This document shows, piece after piece, positions 1 to 6,700 of a DNA stretch of 7,438 nucleotides (position 1 is its first letter; each line of letters opens with the position of its first letter). A program made the position numbers and the translations under genes. The notes beneath the pieces were generated by a model that saw only the letters and a program-made list of their open reading frames with translations, ran no database searches and was not told the origin of the DNA. Source of the stretch: Acholeplasma sp. (lineage in GTDB: Bacteria > Bacillota_I > Bacilli_A > Acholeplasmatales > Acholeplasmataceae); NCBI GenBank assembly GCA_012837395.1, contig DURF01000182.1, positions 1 through 7,438 of the forward strand, given 5' to 3'.

Positions 1-2
1 TA

Positions 3-647
3 GTTGGAAATGGCGAAGCGATAAATATATTTAACTTTTTTGTAAGTTTTTTAATATTTGTTGCCTTAACAACTGTGTTAACTTTGTTTGAGTATAAAAT
101 ATATTATGAAAAAACACCACTTTTAATATTATATGGTGGAATTGGATTACTTTTTCTAATATTTGCTGTTATTAATGTAAATCACACAGTTAGATTAACA
201 ACTTCCATTTTAATAGCAATGGCTTTATTGATTAAGGTAATTTTATATAGTAGAAAACATACAAGGTTTGAAGTAAATTATTTAAACTTTATTCCGAAAA
301 TATATTTTGTTGTTTTTATGTCTGTTGTCTTACTTAATATTTTGTTGTCACAATATGTAGTTAGTATATTTATGATAATGCCAATTTTATTATTAGAAGT
401 TGAAACTTATGTTGTCTTAAAAGGAACTGATAATAATTCCGATTTAAAATTAATAGGAACACTGGCAGCTATAGTTATAACATTCTTTGTTTCTTATTAC
501 TCGAAAATTGATTTAAGAACAAACGCGCAACTTAATATTTTAACAAATCTTATTATGCCACTGTCAGCAGTTACCTTAGTTTTTGTAGCTACACCATTTG
601 TTAATAAAAAGATCGAATTAATAATTGAAAATGAGTCAATCGAATAA
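3..647 (+). CDS. multi-pass membrane protein of unknown function, 5'-truncated by window edge
   Basis: The frame is open from the first bases of the window to a TAA stop, giving 214 visible codons. The GTG at 75 has no ribosome binding site in front of it, and the reading frame continues in hydrophobic sequence upstream, so I treat the gene as running in from outside. About seven hydrophobic segments are visible at roughly residues 9-29, 39-58, 65-82, 97-116, 119-138, 148-166 and 179-200 of the visible part, joined by short charged loops (for example YSRKHTRFE). The protein ends in a short acidic tail. I see no catalytic motif and recognise no family. In Bacillus this position is held by secE-nusG, so this neighbour differs. 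It lies upstream of a separate promoter and is probably not part of the ribosomal operon. Coding status is likely; function is unknown. Confidence 0.75.
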   Translation, partial: VGNGEAINIFNFFVSFLIFVALTTVLTLFEYKIYYEKTPLLILYGGIGLLFLIFAVINVNHTVRLTTSILIAMALLIKVILYSRKHTRFEVNYLNFIPKIYFVVFMSVVLLNILLSQYVVSIFMIMPILLLEVETYVVLKGTDNNSDLKLIGTLAAIVITFFVSYYSKIDLRTNAQLNILTNLIMPLSAVTLVFVATPFVNKKIELIIENESIE

Positions 648-653
648 AAAAAT

Positions 654-672
654 AAAACTTACAAGTTTTTGT
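654..672 (+). terminator. weak possible terminator after the membrane protein gene
   Basis: A six-base-pair, A/T-rich stem (654-659 with 664-669, loop TACA) lies seven bases after the stop and runs into a T-rich stretch. The stem is mostly A-T pairs, so its strength is doubtful, but the placement between a stop codon and the next promoter is typical. It overlaps the start of the promoter region. Confidence 0.35.
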
Positions 673-701
673 TTGACAATATAAAATCTAAATGGTAAAA
701 T
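673..701 (+). promoter_or_regulatory. sigma-A-type promoter for rplK operon
   Basis: A perfect TTGACA (673-678) is followed by a 17-base spacer and TAAAAT (696-701), which has one mismatch to TATAAT. A TGG immediately upstream of the -10 box gives an extended -10 element. The transcription start should be near 708, leaving a leader of about 76 bases before rplK. The near-consensus match fits the high expression expected of a ribosomal protein operon. Confidence 0.85.
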
Positions 702-728
702 TATATAGCGTGTAAAAAGCACACCATA

Positions 729-752
729 GTGGGAGATATAAATCGAGACCAC
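729..752 (+). promoter_or_regulatory. putative L1 autoregulatory site in rplK leader (23S rRNA mimic)
   Basis: GTGG (729-732) pairs with CCAC (749-752). An inner three-pair helix GAT/ATC (735-737 with 742-744) closes an ATAA loop. Between the helices is an asymmetric internal loop, GA on the left and GAGA on the right. Two short helices flanking an asymmetric loop, with GTGGGAG on the left strand and ACCAC on the right, resemble the L1-binding part of 23S rRNA helix 76, which as I recall it reads GUGGGAGG...AUACCAC. L1 is known to repress the rplK-rplA mRNA in E. coli by binding such a mimic. The site lies 17 bases ahead of the rplK ribosome binding site. Assignment is by motif and position only. 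Confidence 0.6.
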
Positions 753-783
753 ATACTTATCTAGAAAGAAGGAGGTTGTGTAT

Positions 784-1221
784 ATGTCAGCAGGAAAACG
801 CAAAAAGATCATTAATCAAGTTAAATTACAAATTCCAGCGGGAAAAGCAAACCCAGCGCCACCAGTAGGTCCAGCATTAGGGCAAGCTCAAGTAAATATT
901 CCGCAATTTGTATCACAATTTAACGAAAGAACTAAAGATCAAATGGGTTATGTAATCCCAGTTATAATTTCAGTGTATGAAGATCGTTCATTCACATTTG
1001 TAACTAAAACACCACCAGCAAGTGACTTACTTAAAAAAGCAGCTAATGTTGCAAAGGGTTCATCAGAACCACACAAAACAAAAGTTGCAACTATTACAAG
1101 CGATAAAGTAAGAGAAATTGCAGAAATGAAAATGCCAGATTTAAATGCTTTTGATGTTGAAGCCGCAATGAGAATCATTGAAGGTACAGCAAGAAACATG
1201 GGCATAACAATTAAAGACTAA
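784..1221 (+). CDS. rplK: 50S ribosomal protein L11
   Basis: This 145-residue protein matches the usual L11 length of about 141 residues. L11 forms the base of the GTPase-associated centre on 23S rRNA and takes part in factor-dependent GTP hydrolysis and the stringent response. The N-terminal domain (about 9-72) contains [20 protein letters not shown] with the PAPP segment at 24-27, the thiopeptide-contact site. The C-terminal rRNA-binding domain (about 76-145) contains [21 protein letters not shown] and [10 protein letters not shown]. The start is ATG at 784, eight bases after AAGGAGG (769-775); an in-frame GTG at 778 is too close to that site. Q36 and P40 stand where many L11 proteins have Gly and a different residue, as I recall the family. 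It is the first gene of the operon, 59 bases before rplA. Confidence 0.98.
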   Translation: MSAGKRKKIINQVKLQIPAGKANPAPPVGPALGQAQVNIPQFVSQFNERTKDQMGYVIPVIISVYEDRSFTFVTKTPPASDLLKKAANVAKGSSEPHKTKVATITSDKVREIAEMKMPDLNAFDVEAAMRIIEGTARNMGITIKD

Positions 1222-1235
1222 TAAACGGTCTAAAT

Positions 1236-1262
1236 TGTGGGAGGAAATCCCGCTATACCACA
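1236..1262 (+). promoter_or_regulatory. second putative L1 autoregulatory site, between rplK and rplA
   Basis: TGTGG (1236-1240) pairs with CCACA (1258-1262). The left strand continues GAGG and the right strand approaches the stem as ATA, so the site reads GTGGGAGG...ATACCAC. This agrees with both strands of 23S rRNA helix 76 at the L1 site as I remember them, and it is closer than the site before rplK. An inner GG/CC pairing (1243-1244 with 1249-1250) is possible, and so is a competing local GGGA/TCCC hairpin. The stem ends three bases before the TAGGAGG of rplA (1266-1272), so bound L1 could block initiation there. Function is inferred. Confidence 0.6.
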
Positions 1263-1280
1263 TTTTAGGAGGAATGTAAT

Positions 1281-1991
1281 ATGAAAAGAGGAAAAAGATA
1301 CCTCGAAACCCTAAAGTTAGTTGACAAAACTAAAGAGTATCCATTACTAGAAGCAACTGACTTAGTTAAAAAAACCTCAACCGTTAAGTTTGATGCAAGT
1401 GTTGAAGTTGCCTTCAGATTAAATTTAGATCCACGTAAAGCGGAACAAAATTTAAGAGGAGCAATCGTCTTGCCGCACGGAACAGGTAAAACACAAACAG
1501 TAGTCGTTATTGCAATGGGAGATAAAGCTAAAGAAGCTAAAGATGCCGGAGCAGACTTTGTAGGTGACGCAGACTTAATTGAAAAAATATCAAAAGGATG
1601 GTTTGACTTCGATGTTATCGTTGCAACCCCAGATATGATGGCACAATTAGGTAGATTAGGTCGTGTTTTAGGACCTAAAGGATTAATGCCAAATCCAAAA
1701 ACAGGAACTGTTACAATGGATGTAGCAAACGCTGTTAAAGAAATTAAAGCAGGTAAAATTGAGTATCGTGTTGATAGAGTAGGTAATATTCATGCAGTTG
1801 TAGGTAAAGTTTCATTTACAAAAGAACAATTAGCAGAAAACATTCATACTTTATATGAAAGAATTATTCAATTAAGACCAAATACAGTCAGAGGAACATA
1901 TTTAAGAAACTTAACAGTTACTTCATCTATGGGACCTGGAATTAAAATAAGTCGTGATGATATTCGTGACTTCAGAAGAGAAGCAAAATAA
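1281..1991 (+). CDS. rplA: 50S ribosomal protein L1
   Basis: This 236-residue protein has the normal bacterial L1 length (about 230). L1 binds helices 76-78 of 23S rRNA to form the mobile L1 stalk that moves deacylated tRNA out of the E site, and it is a translational repressor of its own operon. The family signature [20 protein letters not shown] lies at 125-142, in domain II. Domain I is formed by both ends, including [21 protein letters not shown] (about 36-56) and the C-terminal [18 protein letters not shown]. The ATG start is eight bases after TAGGAGG. It follows rplK in the same transcription unit and is followed by the L10 leader. No anomalies are seen. Confidence 0.98.
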   Translation: MKRGKRYLETLKLVDKTKEYPLLEATDLVKKTSTVKFDASVEVAFRLNLDPRKAEQNLRGAIVLPHGTGKTQTVVVIAMGDKAKEAKDAGADFVGDADLIEKISKGWFDFDVIVATPDMMAQLGRLGRVLGPKGLMPNPKTGTVTMDVANAVKEIKAGKIEYRVDRVGNIHAVVGKVSFTKEQLAENIHTLYERIIQLRPNTVRGTYLRNLTVTSSMGPGIKISRDDIRDFRREAK

Positions 1992-2002
1992 TAACAAATA
2001 AA

Positions 2003-2101
2003 TAAACCAAAGACAGTAGAGGCAAATAGCTTAATAATTCTACCGAGGTTACTAATTAAAACTAGTACTCTTTTTGTCTTTGGATAAAAAGAGTTTTATT
2101 T
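2003..2101 (+). promoter_or_regulatory. ribosomal protein L10 leader (attenuator controlling rplJL)
   Basis: The spacer carries the recognisable parts of the Firmicutes L10 leader. GTAGA (2016-2020) pairs with TCTAC (2039-2043) in the hairpin that holds the L10(L12)4 binding region, with the CCGAGG element just after it. CCAAAGACA (2007-2015) is perfectly complementary to TGTCTTTGG (2075-2083), forming the anti-terminator. The latter overlaps the left arm and loop of the terminator at 2067-2094, so the two structures exclude each other. In Bacillus subtilis, binding of the L10-L12 complex to this leader favours termination. The same mechanism is inferred here from the conserved layout. Confidence 0.93.
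2067..2101 (+). terminator. conditional intrinsic terminator within the L10 leader
   Basis: ACTCTTTTT (2067-2075) pairs perfectly over nine bases with AAAAAGAGT (2086-2094) around a ten-base loop, followed by a T-rich run to 2101. It lies 20 bases before the rplJ start and is the 'off' arm of the attenuator, since its left arm and loop overlap the 3' half of the anti-terminator. A TTG at 2074 inside this hairpin is in frame with rplJ but is not a credible start. Confidence 0.9.
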
Positions 2102-2121
2102 TCGTTAAAAGGAGGACTTTC

Positions 2122-2619
2122 ATGGAAAGAGCAAGTGTTCAAAGAAAAGCGGTTGCTGTTGAAGCATTAACCGAAAGATTGAAAGAAGCCAAAACTGCAG
2201 TATTATTTGATTATAAAGGTTTAACAGTTGAACAATTTACTGATTTACGTAATCAATTACGTAATGAAGGTTGTGAAGTTAACGTTATTAAAAATAATAT
2301 TAGCCGTCGTGCATCTGTTGCGGCTGGTTACGAAGAATTAGCAGATTCATTCGTTGGACCAAAAGCATTAATCTTAGGTTTTGATGATGTAGTAGCACCA
2401 GCAAAAATTATTGCTGAATTTGCAAAAGCAAACAAAGTAGTTGAAATTGAAGGCGGAGTTATTGAAGGAAAAGTTGTTGCAAGAGAATCAATTATGGAAT
2501 TAGCAAACTTACCATCAAGAGAAACATTATTAACTCAGTTAGCAGCAGGATTATTAATGCCTGTACGTGAAGTTGCAATCGGATTAAATATGTTAGCCGA
2601 GCAACAAGAAGCAAATTAA
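2122..2619 (+). CDS. rplJ: 50S ribosomal protein L10
   Basis: This 165-residue protein has the usual L10 length. L10 (P0 homologue) anchors the stalk: its N-terminal domain (about 1-125) binds 23S rRNA next to L11, and its long C-terminal helix (about 132-165) recruits L7/L12 dimers. Conserved parts include the N-terminal RKAVAVEALTERL, YKGLTVEQFTDLR (31-43), VIKNNISRRA (55-64) and FVGPKALI (78-85). The start is ATG at 2122, six bases after AGGAGG (2110-2115). An in-frame TTG 48 bases upstream lies inside the leader terminator, so the longer reading is rejected. The gene is preceded by its attenuator and followed by rplL after 24 bases, so both are made together, with extra rplL translation expected because L7/L12 is present in several copies per ribosome. 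Confidence 0.97.
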   Translation: MERASVQRKAVAVEALTERLKEAKTAVLFDYKGLTVEQFTDLRNQLRNEGCEVNVIKNNISRRASVAAGYEELADSFVGPKALILGFDDVVAPAKIIAEFAKANKVVEIEGGVIEGKVVARESIMELANLPSRETLLTQLAAGLLMPVREVAIGLNMLAEQQEAN

Positions 2620-2643
2620 TTTAAAAATTAGGAGGAAATAAAA

Positions 2644-3012
2644 ATGGCAAAATTAACAAAAGAAGCATTCGTAGAAGCTTTAAAAGAAATGACATTATTA
2701 GAAATCAAAGAATTAGTTGATGGATTAAAAGAAGAATTCGGAATTGATCCAACAGCAGTAGCAGCAGCAGGTCCTGCAGCAGCAGCAGAAGTTGAAGAAA
2801 AAACAGAATTCAACGTTGTATTAAAAACTTTCGGTACAAACAAAATTGCAGTTATCAAAATTGTTAGAGAAGCAACAGGTTTAGGATTAGCAGATGCTAA
2901 AACATTAACTGAAACTGCAGATGCTGTAATTAAAGAAGCAATCGCAAAAGATGCAGCTGAAGAATTAAAAGCAAAATTAGAAGAAGCAGGAGCAACAGTT
3001 GAACTTGTTTAA
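2644..3012 (+). CDS. rplL: 50S ribosomal protein L7/L12
   Basis: This 122-residue protein is the multicopy stalk protein that recruits and stimulates translational GTPases. The N-terminal dimerisation and L10-binding domain spans about 1-34. A flexible Ala/Pro/Glu-rich hinge (about 36-53) is encoded largely by repeated GCA codons. The C-terminal factor-binding domain (about 54-122) contains [17 protein letters not shown] and ends GATVELV. K67, K72, R75 and K86 match the factor-contact residues K65, K70, R73 and K84 of E. coli. The usual Lys-Glu after GLGL is Ala-Asp here (83-84), which removes one conserved positive charge. The ATG start is eight bases after AGGAGG (2630-2635), a strong site that suits its high copy need. 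A terminator follows 24 bases downstream. Confidence 0.98.
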   Translation: MAKLTKEAFVEALKEMTLLEIKELVDGLKEEFGIDPTAVAAAGPAAAAEVEEKTEFNVVLKTFGTNKIAVIKIVREATGLGLADAKTLTETADAVIKEAIAKDAAEELKAKLEEAGATVELV

Positions 3013-3026
3013 TTGTTATTCAATAT

Positions 3027-3066
3027 AAGTGATAACAACCTGAGGGTCTCTCAGGTTTTTTCACTT
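3027..3066 (+). terminator. intrinsic terminator after rplL
   Basis: AACCTGAG (3037-3044) pairs perfectly over eight bases with CTCAGGTT (3050-3057) around a five-base loop, followed by six T (3056-3061). AAGTGA (3027-3032) and TCACTT (3061-3066) can add an outer helix across the T-run. It ends the rplK-rplL unit, while leakage through it could feed the following methyltransferase gene. Confidence 0.93.
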
Positions 3067-3083
3067 TGTAAAAGAGGGGTATT

Positions 3084-3677
3084 ATGAGTCATTATTTTAC
3101 AAATGATAATGATAATGATTTAAAAGGTAAAACGTTTAATATAAGGATAAAAAATAACAATTATACTTTTCAAACTAGTAGTGGTGTCTTTAGTAAAGAC
3201 TATTTAGATTTTGGAAGTAAAATATTAATTGAGTCAGTTATTATCGAAGAAAATGATGCTGAAATATTGGATCTTGGTTGTGGATATGGACCAGTTGGAA
3301 TAGTTTTTGCTAAAGAGAATCCAATAAAAAATATTATGATGATTGACATTAATAACAAAGCTGTTGAACTGGCAAAGATAAATGCTAAGTTAAATAGTGT
3401 TTCAAATGTTAAGATTATTAATAATGATTTATTGAACAATATTAACAAAACTTTTGATGTAATTATTACAAACCCACCTATAAGGGCGGGTAAAAAGACT
3501 GTGTTTGATTTGTATGAACAATCATATAATTCACTTAATAATAAAGGGAAATTATATGTTGTTATACAAAAAAAACAAGGTGCACCTTCAACTTTTGATA
3601 AATTAACAGAAATGTTTGGAAAAGTTGAAGTTGTAAGAAAAGTTAAAGGATATTGGATAATAAAGGCAAATAAATAA
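3084..3677 (+). CDS. class I SAM-dependent methyltransferase, RsmC/YbxB type (probable 16S rRNA guanine-N2 methyltransferase)
   Basis: This 197-residue single-domain protein matches the Bacillus YbxB family, which lies at the same place between rplL and rpoB. It corresponds to the catalytic half of E. coli RsmC, which makes N2-methylguanosine at 16S position 1207. The SAM-binding glycine loop DLGCGYGPVG is at 63-72 and the acidic residue after strand 2 is D88 in MIDIN. The catalytic-type motif NPPI is at 130-133, followed by RAGK, as is usual for MTS-fold guanine or adenine amino-methyltransferases. The N-terminal FTSSGVFS-like region is seen as QTSSGVFSKDYLDFGS (30-45). The ATG is preceded by GAGGGG (3074-3079). 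No promoter is evident, so it probably depends on leakage through the rplL terminator. Family is firm; the exact target base is inferred. The gene is more AT-rich than the ribosomal genes. Confidence 0.9.
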   Translation: MSHYFTNDNDNDLKGKTFNIRIKNNNYTFQTSSGVFSKDYLDFGSKILIESVIIEENDAEILDLGCGYGPVGIVFAKENPIKNIMMIDINNKAVELAKINAKLNSVSNVKIINNDLLNNINKTFDVIITNPPIRAGKKTVFDLYEQSYNSLNNKGKLYVVIQKKQGAPSTFDKLTEMFGKVEVVRKVKGYWIIKANK

Positions 3678-3684
3678 ATATTAG

Positions 3685-3719
3685 TTGACTATTTGACAAT
3701 AATATGATAATATTATAAA
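3685..3719 (+). promoter_or_regulatory. overlapping tandem promoter elements for rpoB
   Basis: Two -35-like boxes sit close together. TTGACT (3685-3690) has a 17-base spacer to TAATAT (3708-3713), with TGA just before it as an extended -10. TTGACA (3693-3698) has a perfect -35 but a short 15-base spacer to TATAAA (3714-3719); TAAATT at 3716 would give 17 bases. The region begins eight bases after the methyltransferase stop and leaves an untranslated leader of about 65-75 bases before rpoB. A promoter here is likely, though which pair is used cannot be decided by reading. Confidence 0.75.
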
Positions 3720-3793
3720 TTGCATAAATAGTGGGAAAATGATTGTTTTTTTGTTGTTTAAGAATGTTTTTATTATGAATAGGAGTAGAAAAA

Positions 3794-6700
3794 ATGGGAA
3801 ATAACAAGGGCTTTAAAGAAATTAGTTATGGTAAAAAAGTTAAAAGACGTAATTACTCCAAAATGCGTTTTGATATTGACTTACCAAACTTAATAGAAAT
3901 ACAAACTAAATCATATGATGAGTTCCTCAATTTTGGAATTGCTGAACTACTAAAAGATATTTCACCAATTGTTGGTCATAACGGTGAATTGAAGTTGTAT
4001 TTTGAAGACCATTTTTTAGAAGAACCAAAATATAGTATACAAGAATCTAAAGATCGTGACTTAAGTTACTCAAGAGTTTTAAAAGCACGTGTTAGATTAG
4101 AAAGTGTTCGAGAAGGTCAAGTTAGAGAAAGTGATATTTTATTATCAGAACTTCCTGCAATGACAGAAAACGGTACTTTTATTATTAACGGGGCTGAAAG
4201 AGTTGTAGTTTCACAAATTATTCGTTCAGCTGGTGCTTATTATATGAAAGAGTTTGATAAAAAGACAAACGAATTAAGATATACAGCACAAATTATACCA
4301 ACTCGTGGTGCATGGATTGAGTATGAGGCTAATAAAAGTGATATTGTTTTTGTTAAAGTTGACCGCTCAAGAAGAATACCACTTACTACTTTCCTAAGAT
4401 CGATAGGATTATCTAAAAATAAAGATATTATTGATTTGTTTGGAAATAGTAAATACATAAGAGAAACTTTTGCGGCTGATGAAACTAAAAATAGTGATGA
4501 AGCTGTTATTAAATTATATGAAAAATTAAGACCAGATGATAAAGTTCCTGCAAGTCTTGCAAGGGAATTTTTAAGAAAGCGTCTATTTGAAGTTAGAAGA
4601 TACGACTTACAGCCTGTTGGTCGTTACAAATTAAATAAAAAATTAGACGTATTAAAACGTGTAAAAGGAATGTTTATTGCTGAAGATATCTTCGACCCAA
4701 TTACAGGGGAATTATTAGTAGAAGATAAAACAGAAATTACAAACGAAGTTCTAGATTTATTAAAAGAAAATCGTCATGCGTTATTAGATGAAGTTATTGA
4801 TGTTGAAAACTCATTAGAAAATGAAGCACCAGATGAAATCTTTGCAGAAAGAAGTCCAGAGGGTGGTGACGAATTATACGCTAAAGTTGATATATCAAAT
4901 ATTAGAAATGGTGAAGTAATTGTTGCTCAAGGTGATTTAATTACTGAAGAAACAATTATTGAATTACAAAAGAACCGTTTAAATATTGAAGAAAAATTCA
5001 TTAAATATTTCTTTGAAGGAAAGAGTGTTTTTGAAAAAGAACGTAACCGTCAAGGTGTAAAAGTTGAAAGATTAAAAGTTTATTTAGTTGAAGAAAACGA
5101 AGAAATTAATGAAAGAACACGTAAAATTGAAGTTGTTGGTAACAACCAAGAAGAAGATCGTAAACATATTACTTTATCAGATATATTAGCTGCAACAAGC
5201 TATTATTTAAACCTTTATGAAGGTATAGGTAGAATTGATGATATTGACCATTTAGGAAATCGTCGTTTAAGATTGATTGGTGAACTCTTAAAAAACCAAT
5301 TTAGAATTGGACTTGCTAGAACCGAGAAAAATGTTAAAGACAAAATGTCAACTGTCTCATTTAATGATGCGACTCCAACAAGTATTGTTAATATGGCCCC
5401 ACTATCTGGTGCTATTAAAACATTCTTTGGTAGTTCACAGTTATCACAGTTTATGGATCAAGTTAACCCACTATCTGAATTAACACAAAAAAGAAGAGTG
5501 TCTGCTCTTGGAACCGGTGGACTTGCAAGAGATAGAGCCGGTGTTGAAGTCCGTGACGTTCATACAACACACTATGGTCGAATTTGTCCAATTGAAACAC
5601 CAGAAGGTCCATCAATTGGGTTAATTTCATCACTTACAACATATGGACAAGTTGATGAGTACGGGTTTATTCAAACTCCATACTTTAAACTAGATCGTTC
5701 AAAAATTGATGAAAATGGCCGTCCAGTTCCAAGATTAGTTAATGAAATTGAATATTTAACAGCTGATGAAGAAGAAGAAAGAGTAATTGCTTCTGCTGCA
5801 ACACCTGTTAATGATGAAGGTTACTTTGTTGAAAATAGAGTAATTGGACGTCATTTAGGTGAAACAAATATTTATTATGCCGATGAAATTACCCATATGG
5901 ACGTTTCACCAAAACAAATTGTTTCTGTTTCAACAGCAACAATTCCATTCTTAGAACATGACGATGCAACGCGTGCCTTAATGGGTGCAAACATGCAACG
6001 TCAAGCAGTACCTTTAATTAAGCCTGAATCACCAATTGTTGGAACGGGTGTTGAATATCGTGCTGCGAAAGATTCTGGTAGTGTAGTTGTTTCTAAAGTT
6101 GATGGAATAGTTAGTGAAGTAGATGCTAATAAGATTGTTATTACTAAAAAGCCAAGTGATGTTGTTAAAATGGGTAAAGTTAAATTGTATGATCCAGCTG
6201 AAGAATTTACAGCTGAAGCAGCAATTAAAATTAGAGATTTTGGTCTTGATGAAAGTGTAGTATATCAATTAGAAACATTTAGAAGATCAAACCAAGATAC
6301 ACTTATTTTACAAAAACCAATTGTTGAACTTGGTGAGATTGTTGAGGCAGGCGATGTAATTGCTGATGGAGCTTCAACTGATAAAGGTGAATTAGCATTA
6401 GGTAGAAATATTACTGTGGCATTTATGACATGGGATGGATATAACTATGAAGATGCGATTATTATGTCAGAAGACTTAGTAAAAGATGATGTTTATACAT
6501 CAGTTCACTTAGATAAATATGAAGTAGATACAAGAGAAATTAAAGCTGCGGGTGCTAACTATCAAGAAGAAATTACAAGAGAAGTTCCTAACGCTAGTGC
6601 TGAAGCATTAAAAAACTTAGATAGTAACGGGATTGTTATTGTCGGTAGTGAAGTAAAAGAAGGCGATATTTTAGTTGGTAAAATAACTCCCAAAGGAGTA

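Noticed and set aside
778..783. GTG start for L11 at 778
   Set aside because: It is only two bases from AAGGAGG; ATG at 784 has ideal spacing.
948..1205. Minus-strand reading frame opposite rplK, and similar ones opposite rplL, the methyltransferase and rpoB
   Set aside because: All are antisense shadows of well-supported conserved genes, with no ribosome binding sites or recognisable products.
2074..2121. N-terminal extension of L10 starting at TTG 2074
   Set aside because: It lies inside the leader terminator hairpin, has no ribosome binding site, and L10 family proteins start at the ATG at 2122, which has a good AGGAGG.
2755..2795. GCA-rich repeat in rplL
   Set aside because: It encodes the Ala-rich flexible hinge normal for L7/L12 and is not a separate repeat element.
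3728..3736. ATAGTGGGA near the 5' end of the rpoB leader, identical to part of the first L1 site
   Set aside because: There is no downstream CCAC to close a stem, so the match is probably chance.
3775..3804. Nine-codon upstream reading frame overlapping the rpoB start
   Set aside because: It has no convincing ribosome binding site of its own and contains the rpoB ribosome binding site; likely chance in AT-rich sequence.
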